Shown: positions 24,702-34,184 of the stretch, piece by piece | Position numbering within the stretch: the first letter of the stretch is position 1 | Layout of the letters: every line of letters starts with the position of its first letter | Assembly: GCA_016713885.1 (NCBI GenBank) | Contig: JADJOF010000003.1 | Span: 1-64,000 of the forward strand | Reading direction: 5' to 3' | Length of the DNA stretch: 64,000 bases | Origin: Bdellovibrionales bacterium | Lineage (GTDB): Bacteria > Bdellovibrionota > Bdellovibrionia > Bdellovibrionales > JAMPXM01 | Notes under the pieces: generated by a model | Databases searched by the model: none | Told to the model about the DNA's origin: nothing | What the model saw: the letters and a program-made list of their open reading frames with translations, nothing else | Program-made: the position numbers and the translations under genes

Positions 24702-26189
24702 ATGGCAAAGAAGAAGAGTTTTCCATCAGGTTTAGTTTTTGTTGTGGCGGTCGCGGCTTTTGCCGCATGGACATATTTCTCGCAGTACAAGGGAAAAGAG
24801 GCAGCGCTAAAAGCCAAAGAGAAGTCGGAAGCGCTGATTCCATTTTCAAATTCCGAGATCACTGGAATTTCTTTGCATGGAAAGTTTGAACTGAAAAAAC
24901 AAGATGGGCAGTGGAAGCTGATCGCTCCGATCACCGATCTTGCCGATCCCGTCACGGTTGAGTCCTATCTTTCAAGCCTCACCACTGAGAAGTCGCAGGC
25001 GACCGTTGTCGGCGATGGCTATGATGGCGTTGAGAAGGCCAGTATTGATTGGAAGACCTACGGTCTTGAAAGTGCGGCGCCGACGTTGACGCTATTGGCT
25101 GGCGAGAAAAAGCGGACAATTCAAATCGGTACAGAGAAGGCCTACGATGGGGCGCTGTATGCGCGGATTGATGGCGCCAATGCCGTCGTTCTCCTTTCGG
25201 CCGCGGTTTCAGGATCCATGGAGAAAACCGATCGTGAGATGCGCGATAAGCGCTTTTTTCCTCGAGCAGCTGATCAGAAAGCGCCGGTGATTCAATCTGT
25301 TGAGGTCGTAAAGTCAGCCGGTGGTGGCTTCAAGCTTGAGAAAAAGGGCGAGGATTGGCTTGTTGCCGGCGATAAAAACGCGTGGCCGCTCGATCAGTCG
25401 AAGGTGCGTGAGTTTGTGGACTCTGCCGTTGGCTTGCGTGGTGCTGATATCTGGGCGGAAGATAAAACTGAGAAACGAATCTTGTCTTCGCGAAAACTCG
25501 ATCGTCCGGCATTGACGTTGCGGCTCAAGCCCGAGTCAGGCGAAACGCTTGAAGTGAAGCTTGCGCCGCTAGAGAAGGACCAAAACCTCACGGCTGGCTA
25601 TGGCTCGGCCCGCGCACTGATTTTGGCGGTTTACAAAGCGCAGGTTGAAGATCTGATGCGACCGCTTGAAGCTCTTCAGGATAAGAAGAGGCCGTTTAAG
25701 TTCAACCTCACTGATGTGACGAGCATTGAGTTTGGTGCACGCGATTTGTTTTTGCCGATGGCCGTCAATAAAGACAAAGCGGGATGGGTGATTGATCCCA
25801 TTGATCCTAAGGCGAAATCGGCAGATCTCAAGCAGGACGCGCTCGAAGGGATGTTCAAGGCCCTTTCGGAACTCTCGGCGGAAAAGATTCTCCCGATGCC
25901 GGCAAGCAAGTTTCGTGTGATGGGCGGAGTTGAACCGATTCATCTGAAGTTCCTCGGCAGCGGCAAAAAAGTTGTTGCGGAATTCACGTTTATTCCGCGT
26001 GACGTAAAACCCGGTTCAAAGAATGCGCGCTACGAGGTGATCTCAAGTTTGGTGGATGGACGTCCGGTGGAGATCACCCGCGATGCGTTTGATGGCCTGG
26101 GTCTCGCGAAGATTCTTTCACCGCGCTTAGGTGGTGAAAAGCCGGGCGCTTCGCCTGCCCCATCGCCGGCTCCGGCGGCGGCTCGATAG
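24702..26189 (+). CDS. DUF4340 domain-containing protein
   Basis: 495 residues. An N-terminal transmembrane anchor (SGLVFVVAVAAFAAWTYF) is followed by repeated DUF4340 units: EITGISLHGKFELKKQDGQW, then a second series around VEVVKSAGGGFKLEKKGEDW and a third near TSIEFGARDLF. Each has the W-x-[LIV] and P-x-D pattern of this family. The C-terminal tail is Ala/Pro-rich. I chose ATG 24702 because a GTGAGG Shine-Dalgarno is about 9 bases upstream; GTG 24687 is the alternative. Last gene of the exporter operon; DUF4340 is a constant neighbour of GldG-like proteins, with unknown biochemical role. Confidence 0.85.
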   Translation: MAKKKSFPSGLVFVVAVAAFAAWTYFSQYKGKEAALKAKEKSEALIPFSNSEITGISLHGKFELKKQDGQWKLIAPITDLADPVTVESYLSSLTTEKSQATVVGDGYDGVEKASIDWKTYGLESAAPTLTLLAGEKKRTIQIGTEKAYDGALYARIDGANAVVLLSAAVSGSMEKTDREMRDKRFFPRAADQKAPVIQSVEVVKSAGGGFKLEKKGEDWLVAGDKNAWPLDQSKVREFVDSAVGLRGADIWAEDKTEKRILSSRKLDRPALTLRLKPESGETLEVKLAPLEKDQNLTAGYGSARALILAVYKAQVEDLMRPLEALQDKKRPFKFNLTDVTSIEFGARDLFLPMAVNKDKAGWVIDPIDPKAKSADLKQDALEGMFKALSELSAEKILPMPASKFRVMGGVEPIHLKFLGSGKKVVAEFTFIPRDVKPGSKNARYEVISSLVDGRPVEITRDAFDGLGLAKILSPRLGGEKPGASPAPSPAPAAAR

Positions 26190-26221
26190 CCGGCCGTTCG
26201 TGTTTCGGTCAACGGCTTCCG

Positions 26222-26842
26222 CTATTTTTCAGGCTGTATTTTGGCTTGAGGGGTACGCGGGTGTTCGACCCGATGTGCCTTTTCAAAAGGGAGCTCAACA
26301 CCGAGCTTCTCTTTGGTCAGCCGAGCTGACGCGGCCTTGTTGAGAACTGGTTTACAGCTTCGGCCTTTTAAATCGTAAACATGTGCCGTACTGCACGAAG
26401 CCACTTTATTTTCGTTATCTAGGGACTCACATGGAGGCTCATTGACCAGTTGCAGGCCGGCAATTTTGGCGTTTCCGCAGTAGCGGGCCTTCATTCCGAC
26501 GACCTTGCAGTTTTTGATGTCGATAACGCGATTGCCGCCACAGCTGCCGCTGAACTCCTCGGTCATCAGAAGCGACTGATCACTGTTGACGTATATTGCC
26601 GAGTAGTTGCCGCCCGAGAACGTACAAAGCGTCTTTCCATCTTGTGTGATTTTTAAAGGACCTTCGTGGGTCGTATGGTCGTTGTTGGCCTCGTCGAGAA
26701 GGAGGGTCCGTTTGCCGACCGGATAGCGACTACTTGTTCCGGTCGCTGTGAGTTCGATTTTCTCAAACTGACAGTGGTTTGAGGCGGCGGCCGGTCGTAC
26801 GAGAATCGAGGAGAGTATCAGAGCGGACAAAATGCGCAGCAT
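26222..26842 (-). CDS. secreted cysteine-rich protein of unknown function
   Basis: 206 residues starting at ATG 26842, with a strong GGAGG Shine-Dalgarno about 6 bases upstream. A signal peptide (MLRILSALILSSILVRPAAA) precedes a mature domain with about ten Cys, including NHCQFEKIEL, KTLCTFSGGN, SGSCGGNRV, KNCKVVG, RYCGN and GRSCKPV, suggesting several disulfides and an oxidising compartment. I recognise no family. It is a single-gene unit, convergent with the DUF4340 gene and divergent from the GHMP kinase. Confidence 0.65.
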   Translation of the reverse strand: MLRILSALILSSILVRPAAASNHCQFEKIELTATGTSSRYPVGKRTLLLDEANNDHTTHEGPLKITQDGKTLCTFSGGNYSAIYVNSDQSLLMTEEFSGSCGGNRVIDIKNCKVVGMKARYCGNAKIAGLQLVNEPPCESLDNENKVASCSTAHVYDLKGRSCKPVLNKAASARLTKEKLGVELPFEKAHRVEHPRTPQAKIQPEK

Positions 26843-26994
26843 AGGAGGCCTCCGGAGATGGACGTGGTTTCGTAGAGTACTGATACGTTTTTGTGGAGTC
26901 ACCTTTGCCGCCCAGAAAACGGTGCGTCATAAGGGGCGTATAGGCGCGGTCTAAATCCATCGACAGGGCCAGCAATTTCAGTCACCGTTGAGAC

Positions 26995-28021
26995 ATGAGC
27001 ACTGAAATCAATATTAAAAGTCCAACCCGTGTCGATCTCGCCGGCGGCACGCTGGATTGTTGGCCGCTTTATCTTTTCTTAAACGATCCAGTGACGGTGA
27101 ATTTGTCGATCGATATTTTCACTCGGGCAAAGCTCACACCCGTGGACGATGGTTCATCCCGCGTGAGGCTTGTAACGAAGGATCTGAAGCTTGATCGCGA
27201 GTATGCGAATCTTGAGCAATGTTTAAAAGGATAAGGATCCGGCGTTCGATCTCATTCGCGTGGTTCTAGAGCATTACCGGACACCAATTGGGAATCGTGG
27301 GTTCTCACTGGAGACAGCTTCGGAGTCGCCTGTCGGTGGAGGGCTAGGCGGAAGCTCCTCACTCTGCATCTCGATCTTAAAAGCGATTGGGCAATGGACG
27401 AAGATCTCCTATGGCGAGACGGATCTCGTTCGGCTTGCATCGCACCTTGAGGCGCGTTTACTTTTAAAGCCGACCGGAACTCAAGACTATTTCCCGCCAA
27501 TCGAAAGCGGCCTTTGCGTCATTACCTACGGCGCCGAAGGACCGGTGTGTCGGCGCGAGAACCTGGATCCGAAGTTTTTTAAGGAACGATTCACGCTGGT
27601 CTATACCGGGCGGTCGCATCACAGCGGAATCAACAACTGGCAGGTGATCAAGGACTGGCTTGATGGTGACGCTCGAACACGGGCGGCGATGAGCGATCTT
27701 GCTGTTATATCGAAAGAAGTCGCTCAAGCGGTTCGTGAACTTGATCACAAGGGTATCGCCAAGCTCTTCGCTCAAGAGTTTGAGGCGAGAGTACGACTCT
27801 CAAGTGGTTTCTCAAGTCCTGAGATCGAGAAGATCCATGCCATCGCACTGAAGCATCAGAGCGTTGCAAAGATTTGCGGCGCCGGAGGCGGAGGGTGCGT
27901 CTTTATTTGGTCGCCAGAAGGCGATGCGGCGAAACGCGCACAGATGGTGAGTGAGATCGACGAGTCTGGTTGTCGGGTTTTGCCGGCGCAGCCGTACTTT
28001 GAGAACGGGAGTGGAAATTGA
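26995..28021 (+). CDS. GHMP-family sugar kinase, split by a one-base frameshift
   Basis: Member of the GHMP kinase superfamily, closest in organisation to D-glycero-D-manno-heptose 7-phosphate kinases. RVDLAGGTLDCWPLYLFL is the N-terminal sugar-binding motif, SPVGGGLGGSSSLCISIL the ATP-binding motif and KICGAGGGGCVFIWS motif 3. The first frame stops at 27234. Removing one A from the AAAA run at 27225-27228 lets it read CLKDKDPAFDLIRVVLEHY straight into the rest, giving about 341 residues. The two halves together are full length, so sequence error is likely. The DUF429 gene overlaps the stop by 3 bases. Substrate is unconfirmed. Confidence 0.82.
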
Positions 28022-28953
28022 CTCAAAAGCGAGCACGCGCGACGAAGAAGAATCCAGGAATGCGCGTTCATCGCTTTGCAGGAGTTGCTCTTGGTGGCGG
28101 TAAAACCGATAAAACAGCGGTTGCGATCGTTGAATACTATCCTGAGCAGAAACGTGTTTTCTTACGCGCGCTTCGCGAGAAGATCAGGTCCGAAGGCGAA
28201 GTTTCTGGCGATCAAATGCTTTTTCATTTTCTCACTGAAGAAGAGCCAGGGCTTGAGATTGTCGCGCTCGATGCGCCTCTCCAGCTTCCGAAGTGTATTC
28301 GCTGTACACTGAAATGTCCTGGTTTTGAAGCCTGCAAACAGCCTGAAATTCGTTGGCTTTGGAACGAACACGAAGCGCGCGATGCAACGAAACGTCCGAA
28401 CAAAGTCTTTACGCCCTACACGGAGCGCTGTTCGGAAGTTTACATCGCCAATCATTTGGAAGAGGCGTTTCATCCACCGCATGCCTTGGGGGCAAACGCG
28501 GCGCCTTTGGCTGCTCGTGCGCATTTTATGGCGCGTCGTCTTGAGCAAGTGAGGCGAGCTCCTGAGTTGATCGAAGTGTTCACCAAACTCTCAGTTTGGC
28601 GCATGGGGCGAGGTCTTAAGGTTCCGAAGAGTCATCTCAAGTTTCACCGCCACGCCGTGGATAGCGATGAGGCCCGTCACTTTTTTTTAAAGCAACTCAT
28701 GGAGAGAGAACTCGCTTTTCTCTACCAACAGGATATGAAGGCAATGGTTGAGAACCCTCAGGCATTCGATGCGTTTATAGCGTCACTGACGGCCTTTTTG
28801 AAATTTCGAGGTCAAACGGAGAAGCGGCCTCCTCATTTTCCAAAAGGCGAAATGTGGATTGAGTTCCTGTCGTCGATATTCACTGGTTCTGAGGTCGGTG
28901 AGACTGGACGTCTGACGAGGGCTGGTTGCTGTTTGGAGTTCGGTTCTGGCTGA
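28018..28953 (+). CDS. DUF429 domain-containing protein
   Basis: 311 residues with an RNase H-like core: FAGVALGGGKTDKTAVAIVE (first strand, catalytic-type region), VALDAPLQLP (second acidic motif), and a C-terminal AFDAFIASLTAFLKFRGQTE followed by PKGEMWIEF as in DUF429 proteins. A cysteine cluster CIRCTLKCPGFEAC at about residues 101-114 could bind a metal. Function of the family is unknown. Start is TTG 28018, overlapping the kinase TGA and preceded by GGGAG; ATG 28060 (MRVHRFAGV) is an alternative start. Probably cotranscribed with the kinase. Confidence 0.75.
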   Translation: MTQKRARATKKNPGMRVHRFAGVALGGGKTDKTAVAIVEYYPEQKRVFLRALREKIRSEGEVSGDQMLFHFLTEEEPGLEIVALDAPLQLPKCIRCTLKCPGFEACKQPEIRWLWNEHEARDATKRPNKVFTPYTERCSEVYIANHLEEAFHPPHALGANAAPLAARAHFMARRLEQVRRAPELIEVFTKLSVWRMGRGLKVPKSHLKFHRHAVDSDEARHFFLKQLMERELAFLYQQDMKAMVENPQAFDAFIASLTAFLKFRGQTEKRPPHFPKGEMWIEFLSSIFTGSEVGETGRLTRAGCCLEFGSG

Positions 28954-28959
28954 ATTTGA

Positions 28960-29955
28960 GTGAGAATAACGGCAGTGTTTCAATTTGTAGTCAGATTTTT
29001 CTTATTTCTTGGTTGCAGCGTTTGGCTTCCCGCTTATGCGGAGGGCCCTCTCTTTAAAGGTTTTGAGAAGGTTGCGGTCTTTCCGGTTCTGCTTGAAGGG
29101 GTCTCAGGGCTTGGCGGTGGCGTTGACGATGCCACCGCAAAGAGCCTTGACGAAGTCTGGTGGCAAGTTCGCGAAGAATGGACAGCGACCGGTCGGTTTA
29201 TGGTGGCGAGCCGTGCCTTTCTCCAAAGGGCCGACGCTTTTCAGCCCCGAGGGGCGCTGACAACTGCTGATGTGGTGATTCTGAGTCGACACGTTGAGGC
29301 GGATGTCCTGATCACGGTTCGGCTCAAGGTCCGGTCGCTGACTGTGGCCGCATGGGAAGGAAAAGATGGGTCGAAACTCTGGGAAGAGACGGTCGAGCTG
29401 CATCCATCGGTTTTGGTTCGGGATCAGATCGGCACCGTTGGCAAGAGTCTTATCCGCAGTTTCATCGCACAGTTGCCGTTTCAGGGGATCACACAGCTTG
29501 ATCCGCTCACGCGTCAGGCGATCTTTGACGATGGCGGGCGTAAGCTTGTAAAGGTGAAGATAGGATTGGGTGCTCGCCTCGCTGAGGGTGACGTGGCGCA
29601 GTGGCTTCAGGTTCGGCGCTCGTCACTCGAGCCAATGCTTCAGGGCGGATCAAGGACGGAGATCGTCGCGGTTGGCAAGGTCGTGTCTGTCAAAGATCAG
29701 ATCGCGACAGTGGAACTCACCCGAATGGCGGATTCACGTGGCGTGCAGGCAGGCGGGCTTGTTGCTTTTCCTTCAGAGATAGAGCGTTTGAATTTAAAGA
29801 GCGATGACAAGGCTCGCGTTTCGGAACTGGCAATGCAGATCTTGCAACCCGCCGAGCGTTCGGTGAATGAGGAGTCGAAAAAGGAAACTCGACCTCTGGC
29901 GACGACACTTTCTATACTCGCCAGTCTTGCCGCCGTTCTACTTCTTGCGTTCTAA
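28960..29955 (+). CDS. exported protein of unknown function
   Basis: 331 residues starting at GTG 28960, 6 bases after the DUF429 stop. A signal peptide (FQFVVRFFLFLGCSVWLPAYA) and a C-terminal hydrophobic helix (TTLSILASLAAVLLLAF) frame the chain. The middle contains a domain reminiscent of lipoprotein/penicillin-binding-protein-activator-type folds (VAVFPVLLEG, ADVLITVRLKVRSL, GTVGKSLIRSFI), then a beta-rich part. I do not recognise a defined family. It is the last gene of the kinase-DUF429 operon before the phosphatase-like gene. Confidence 0.55.
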   Translation: MRITAVFQFVVRFFLFLGCSVWLPAYAEGPLFKGFEKVAVFPVLLEGVSGLGGGVDDATAKSLDEVWWQVREEWTATGRFMVASRAFLQRADAFQPRGALTTADVVILSRHVEADVLITVRLKVRSLTVAAWEGKDGSKLWEETVELHPSVLVRDQIGTVGKSLIRSFIAQLPFQGITQLDPLTRQAIFDDGGRKLVKVKIGLGARLAEGDVAQWLQVRRSSLEPMLQGGSRTEIVAVGKVVSVKDQIATVELTRMADSRGVQAGGLVAFPSEIERLNLKSDDKARVSELAMQILQPAERSVNEESKKETRPLATTLSILASLAAVLLLAF

Positions 29956-29966
29956 TAGAGAGATAA

Positions 29967-31039
29967 ATGGCTGATTGGGAAACGCCCAGAAATTGAAGGC
30001 GACGTTGTTTTTTTCGCTACACCGAGGAAAATCTCGAACGCGCATTTTCTGAAGTCTATGTTTGTGATCTTCATAAAACCTATCTGGATACCAGTTGGGC
30101 ATCGGCGTCTGAGCTTTGGCGGACAGTCATTGAGAAGGCTTTTCAGAAAAAGAACATTCCTGGTACCGCGTCGCTTGTTCGAGCCCTCCGATCAGGTTGG
30201 GAAGATAAGCGCGGTCAGCTCGCGTTTCCGATCTATTTTATCACGGCCAGCCCGCCGCAGATGGAAGAGAAGATCACGCAAAAACTTGAGCTTGATGAGA
30301 TTAAACCGCTTGGCGCTTTTTTTAAGGACAACCTGAAGAACTGGAAGCCATCCGCTGGTGGCGTCTGACGAAACAGGTTGGTTTTAAAGTACAGGCGCTT
30401 TTACAGCTCAGGACGCGTCTCAAAGAGGATGTTCGGCAAGTTCTTTGGGGTGATGACTCTGAGAGCGATGCGGTCATTTATTCGCTCTATTCGGATATCT
30501 GCGCACGCAGGCACTCGGAGAAAGAACTGATTGATATCCTTTCAAGCTTGCATGTTATTGGTGAGCAGACGGAGACCATTTTAGATTTGCAGGAGCAGAT
30601 CCCAGTGAATGATCCGGTCGAAAAGATCTACATCAATCTCGCCACCGACACCGATCCGGAGTACTATCTAAAATTCGGTCGGCGCTGCGTTCCGACTCTC
30701 AACACGCTGCAAGCGGCACTCGACCTCTTTCAAGATGGGCGCTTGAATGTTGGTCGTGTTTTGAATGTCGCAAAAGACATGCGCGAGAACTACGGAATCA
30801 CAAAAGAGGAGATGGAGTCGAGTATCGACAATCTCGTTCGTCGACAGATCCTAGGCGAGCCGACGGTTCAGGCGATTTTGCCGGAGCTTGTTGGCCACGG
30901 CTTTCTGTCTCGTGACTTTAGACCCTCCGTTGAACCGCGCAAGGTGGAAGAGAGCCGAGACGGTCGGATTTTCCGTCTTGAAGGCGTACACGAGCCGTGG
31001 ATCCCGGAGGGGATCGATTACTTTCATGAGTTTCGTTAA
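29967..31039 (+). pseudogene. DUF2183-like phosphatase gene with three single-base indels
   Basis: Restoring three bases gives one protein of about 357 residues. After MADWETP an extra C (CCC at 29987-29989) pushes the frame off; a missing T in the T7 run at about 30008-30014 puts it back at FFRYTEENLERAFSEVYVCD. The HAD-like motif VCDLHKTYLDTSW and a FPIYFITASPPQMEEK segment identify an Lns2/DUF2183-type phosphatase domain. A third shift at about 30337-30343 (AACTGG) is needed before the C-terminal helical part beginning LEAIRWWRLTKQVGFKVQ and ending at 31039. The last part alone is open from 30548. Presence of two compensating errors argues against genuine decay. Confidence 0.6.
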
Positions 31040-31060
31040 AGGATCGAGTGGAGGTCCGCG

Positions 31061-32224
31061 ATGTTTAAAAAAGTGTTCGATTTTGGAAAAAAGTCGACCG
31101 ACTCCGATATCAAAGGGGCCCAGTTTTTAAATGCCGTTCGCATGGGACAAATCAGTGCTCTTCGCGCTTTGGTGAGTGGTGGAGCGAATGTTCAATTTCA
31201 GGATCCTCAGACCGGCGAGAGTGCTCTGCATATTGCAGTTGCCAAGAATGACCTTGATCTCCTTCAGTTCTTAATTGAAGCCGGAGTGAACGGGGCGCTG
31301 AAGAATGGAAAAGGCGCAACGCCGCTGTTATTGGCTGTTGAGAATAACCAGCAGCGGGTGATTAAGGCTCTTGTCGCGAAAGTGGAGAATAGTGGTCTTC
31401 ACGTTGTGAACGAAACCGGAGAAACTTCGGTCAACGTCGCGCTTCGAGTTTCGCAACTGAATGTGGCGCGTTTTTTGGTCGATCACGGCGAGGACATCGA
31501 TGCAACTCTACGTTTTGCGATAAAAACGAATGACTGGTCGCAAATCGAGTGGATATGCAAGCATCGAGGCAATCCCGACCTTGTCGACATACAAGGTCTT
31601 TCTCCGTTGAATCGAAGTAGCTCACAGGGTGACCTTGAGGCATTTAAGAAGTGGGTGAGCTTTGGGGCCGATATCAACGGCCGACAGGGCACGGGCAAGA
31701 TCTTGCGTGTTTCGGACTGGACGCCGCTGATGATGGCTTTGGATCAAAAGCGAGTTGATATTGCGACATTTCTTTTGATGCAGCCGAAGATCGATGTTTT
31801 GCACATGACGGTAGGCGGTGTTAGCGCAATGACAATTGCGCTTCGCACTGGCCTTCTGGATATGGTTCGGCTGCTCCGCGAGCGAGGGGCTGAACTCAAT
31901 GTTAAAACGGCTGAAGCGACCACGGCCGTGATGTTTGCCGCCCAATCGGGAAACCGCGAAACTTTGGAGTATGCTCTTCGTTCAAATCCAGAGCTGATCA
32001 ATGCGCAGGATCACATTGGCTGGACGGCTTTGATGTTTTCAATTCAAGCGAGGTCGCCTGAGTGTGTTCGGTTTCTTCTTGAAAAAGGGGCTGATCGAAA
32101 CTTGGAATCGAAGGATCATAAGTTCTCAGCGCATCGACTGGCTTTGATTCAGAAAACTCGAATTCAAAATGGCGACGTGCTAGCGTTGCAGCAAATCGAA
32201 GAGATCGTTAAGCTTCTTGCTTAA
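31061..32224 (+). CDS. ankyrin-repeat protein
   Basis: 387 residues without signal peptide. Ankyrin units are visible at DPQTGESALHIAVAKNDLDL, NGKGATPLLLAVENNQQRV, ETGETSVNVALRVSQLNVAR, SDWTPLMMALDQKRVDIATF, VSAMTIALRTGLLDMVRLL, ATTAVMFAAQSGNRETLEYA and GWTALMFSIQARSPECVRF, so at least seven repeats, probably more. It should act by protein binding. A GTGGAGGTCC ribosome-binding site precedes ATG 31061. It follows the phosphatase-like gene by 21 bases and is probably in the same operon. It overlaps the convergent Gcr-type gene by 17 bases. Confidence 0.85.
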   Translation: MFKKVFDFGKKSTDSDIKGAQFLNAVRMGQISALRALVSGGANVQFQDPQTGESALHIAVAKNDLDLLQFLIEAGVNGALKNGKGATPLLLAVENNQQRVIKALVAKVENSGLHVVNETGETSVNVALRVSQLNVARFLVDHGEDIDATLRFAIKTNDWSQIEWICKHRGNPDLVDIQGLSPLNRSSSQGDLEAFKKWVSFGADINGRQGTGKILRVSDWTPLMMALDQKRVDIATFLLMQPKIDVLHMTVGGVSAMTIALRTGLLDMVRLLRERGAELNVKTAEATTAVMFAAQSGNRETLEYALRSNPELINAQDHIGWTALMFSIQARSPECVRFLLEKGADRNLESKDHKFSAHRLALIQKTRIQNGDVLALQQIEEIVKLLA

Positions 32225-34097
32225 AGTCTCTTGGTCCGAAGACGAGTGAAGGACGCATCAAGACGCAGTACCCAGCTTTGCCGAGAATGCGAAGTCCTGT
32301 CATGAATGGAATGCGGCGAGCTCGGAGCGCAACTGCGAGCGCGAGGCTAAATGAGACCAGGATATTAAAAAAGCCCATACTCAAGATACCAAAAGCGGCG
32401 TACCAAAAGATTGCCGACGAAAAAATCACAGGCCCTGTACTCATCACCGCAGCGGCGAGGCTCCCGGTTGAAAGCGTGATATGGCGAACGTCGAGTGGCA
32501 ATCCAAAGAAATGAAACACGGCTGGTGAAAGCCCCAGTAAAAGCCCAAGAGAGATATTCGCTGCGAATCCTGCGCAGTGTTTTTTAAAGAAGAGCGAGAA
32601 CTTTCGCGCTCGTTCTATGCCAATGGTTTGGACCAGCCAAGGGCTGCGGCTCAATCCTTGCGGCAGTTTGCGGTAGAGGACCCAGTGATAAAACCAACCT
32701 GCGGAGAGGCTCGAGAGGAACAGCAGGACGCCTGTCCAAGCGGCATAGAACGGTGTTCCGCCAAAGATCGAGAAGCTTTCAATTGTGTAGAGGGCTTTTG
32801 CTGGCTTTAAAAAAGGAGAGCCGATGAGTAACTTATAGGCCCAGCAGAAAATAATCACACCGGGGGTCACGGCCAAGAGATTGCCAAGAACTGCGATCGA
32901 CTGCGAGCGAATGACATTGATGATCTCATTGACCATCGGCGCATCGTCGTTTGCTTTGGATGACTCAGACAGGCGATCAGCCAGGGTGGCGGCTGTCATC
33001 GCCGGCTGTTTGGTTGCGAGACTGAAGCCCCTGAGCTGAAGTCCGATAAAACTTCCGGCGTAGTTCACGGATGCAAGAAAGCCGAGCACAAAGGGTGAGC
33101 CGGGAAGACTTGAAATGACAAACTTCATGACGGTGGTCAGAGCCGTGATGGCGCCGCCGCCAAGTGCGCTATGAAACAAACCAGACTCTTCGCGTGCGTT
33201 TCGGGCGATATAGTGATCGCCGGTCTCGGCGCTGTTTTCGACAATCTTGCGGGCAATCAGCGCGGTGTTGTCATCAAAGAGTGCACTCAGGCTGCGTGCG
33301 TGGACACTTTCTTTGATGACACTGGCCAGTAGCGCTTGAATGGATGATGTCGAAAACTTGGGTTCAAGAAGAACTGCGGTGAGAATCGAGAGGCGGTTGA
33401 GAAGCGCGCGCGTTCTTTCCAGGTGGTAGACCAAGTCGATACTGACTCCGTGCTCATCCATATGCTGATAGACATCGTCGATTGCGCCGAGGCTGGCTTG
33501 GATATCACCGGCTATGGCAGTGGGGTCGGCACCCTTGAGAACTGAAATGTGGAGTCGGAAAAACGGAGTCTCTGAAACCGGAGTTTTACTCATGCGGCTC
33601 CGGATGTCGGCGTGACCGCCAAGTGCTGCGACTTGAAGTGCCAATGCTAGCCGTGCCTCTTCGAGATCTGCGATCCAGCGGCTGGCGGATTGTTCATCGT
33701 GAAAAAACTCAATCACCTGCTCGAGGAGTGACTCATCGATTTTGAGAATGGCCTCGGCGTCGCGTTCTTTGGAGAACGTTGAGAAAAAGAAAACCTCAAG
33801 ATTCTGATCGTTCGGAGCGAGCGGTAAAAAACGCCGCCCGATTCGTCCGATCATTTCAGAGAAAAGCCCTGACTCGTGATGAAGGCCAGCTTGCACAAGA
33901 AGGTCAAAGACTTGAGTCTCGGCGGCAATAGAGCGAAGTGTAGCGACGACTGGCTCTTTCCATTCGGGGTTTCGATTGAGAACGTGAAGGAGCCATTTGA
34001 TGCGCAGAGCTTGCGGATAGCCAGTTGAGAAATCCAGTTCGGTCTGGAGTTTTAAAGGGGATTCTGAAAACACCCAATGGAGAACGGCGAGAGCCAT
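32208..34097 (-). CDS. Gcr-type 'site-specific recombinase' family membrane protein
   Basis: 629 residues. The family named after gonococcal Gcr (Pfam SpecificRecomb) has this plan: a long soluble helical N-terminal half, the conserved GDHYIARNAREESGLFHSAL junction and a C-terminal half with around six or more membrane helices (ITALTTVMKFVISSLPGSPF, VLGNLLAVTPGVIIFCWAYK, AAWTGVLLFLSSLSAGWFYH, ANISLGLLLGLSPAVFHFFG and others). Despite the name, no tyrosine- or serine-recombinase motif is visible and membrane location makes recombination unlikely as its direct role. Start is ATG 34097. The AgmX/PglI-like gene ends 88 bases upstream. Confidence 0.75.
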   Translation of the reverse strand: MALAVLHWVFSESPLKLQTELDFSTGYPQALRIKWLLHVLNRNPEWKEPVVATLRSIAAETQVFDLLVQAGLHHESGLFSEMIGRIGRRFLPLAPNDQNLEVFFFSTFSKERDAEAILKIDESLLEQVIEFFHDEQSASRWIADLEEARLALALQVAALGGHADIRSRMSKTPVSETPFFRLHISVLKGADPTAIAGDIQASLGAIDDVYQHMDEHGVSIDLVYHLERTRALLNRLSILTAVLLEPKFSTSSIQALLASVIKESVHARSLSALFDDNTALIARKIVENSAETGDHYIARNAREESGLFHSALGGGAITALTTVMKFVISSLPGSPFVLGFLASVNYAGSFIGLQLRGFSLATKQPAMTAATLADRLSESSKANDDAPMVNEIINVIRSQSIAVLGNLLAVTPGVIIFCWAYKLLIGSPFLKPAKALYTIESFSIFGGTPFYAAWTGVLLFLSSLSAGWFYHWVLYRKLPQGLSRSPWLVQTIGIERARKFSLFFKKHCAGFAANISLGLLLGLSPAVFHFFGLPLDVRHITLSTGSLAAAVMSTGPVIFSSAIFWYAAFGILSMGFFNILVSFSLALAVALRARRIPFMTGLRILGKAGYCVLMRPSLVFGPRDFKQEA

Positions 34098-34184
34098 TCG
34101 AGTCGGCGAAAGAGGGCGCCGTCGGCTGAGGTGCGCGACTGAGTATTGAATCCAGATCGGCCCGCTGTGTCTTCGGCATGAAAA

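Noticed and set aside
26995..28021. Phase-variable control at the A4 run of the GHMP kinase
   Set aside because: Four A is too short for frequent slippage, and similar indels occur in unrelated housekeeping genes here, so sequence error is the better explanation.
32208..34097. True site-specific recombinase
   Set aside because: The family label is historical. The protein has several membrane helices and no visible tyrosine or serine recombinase active site.
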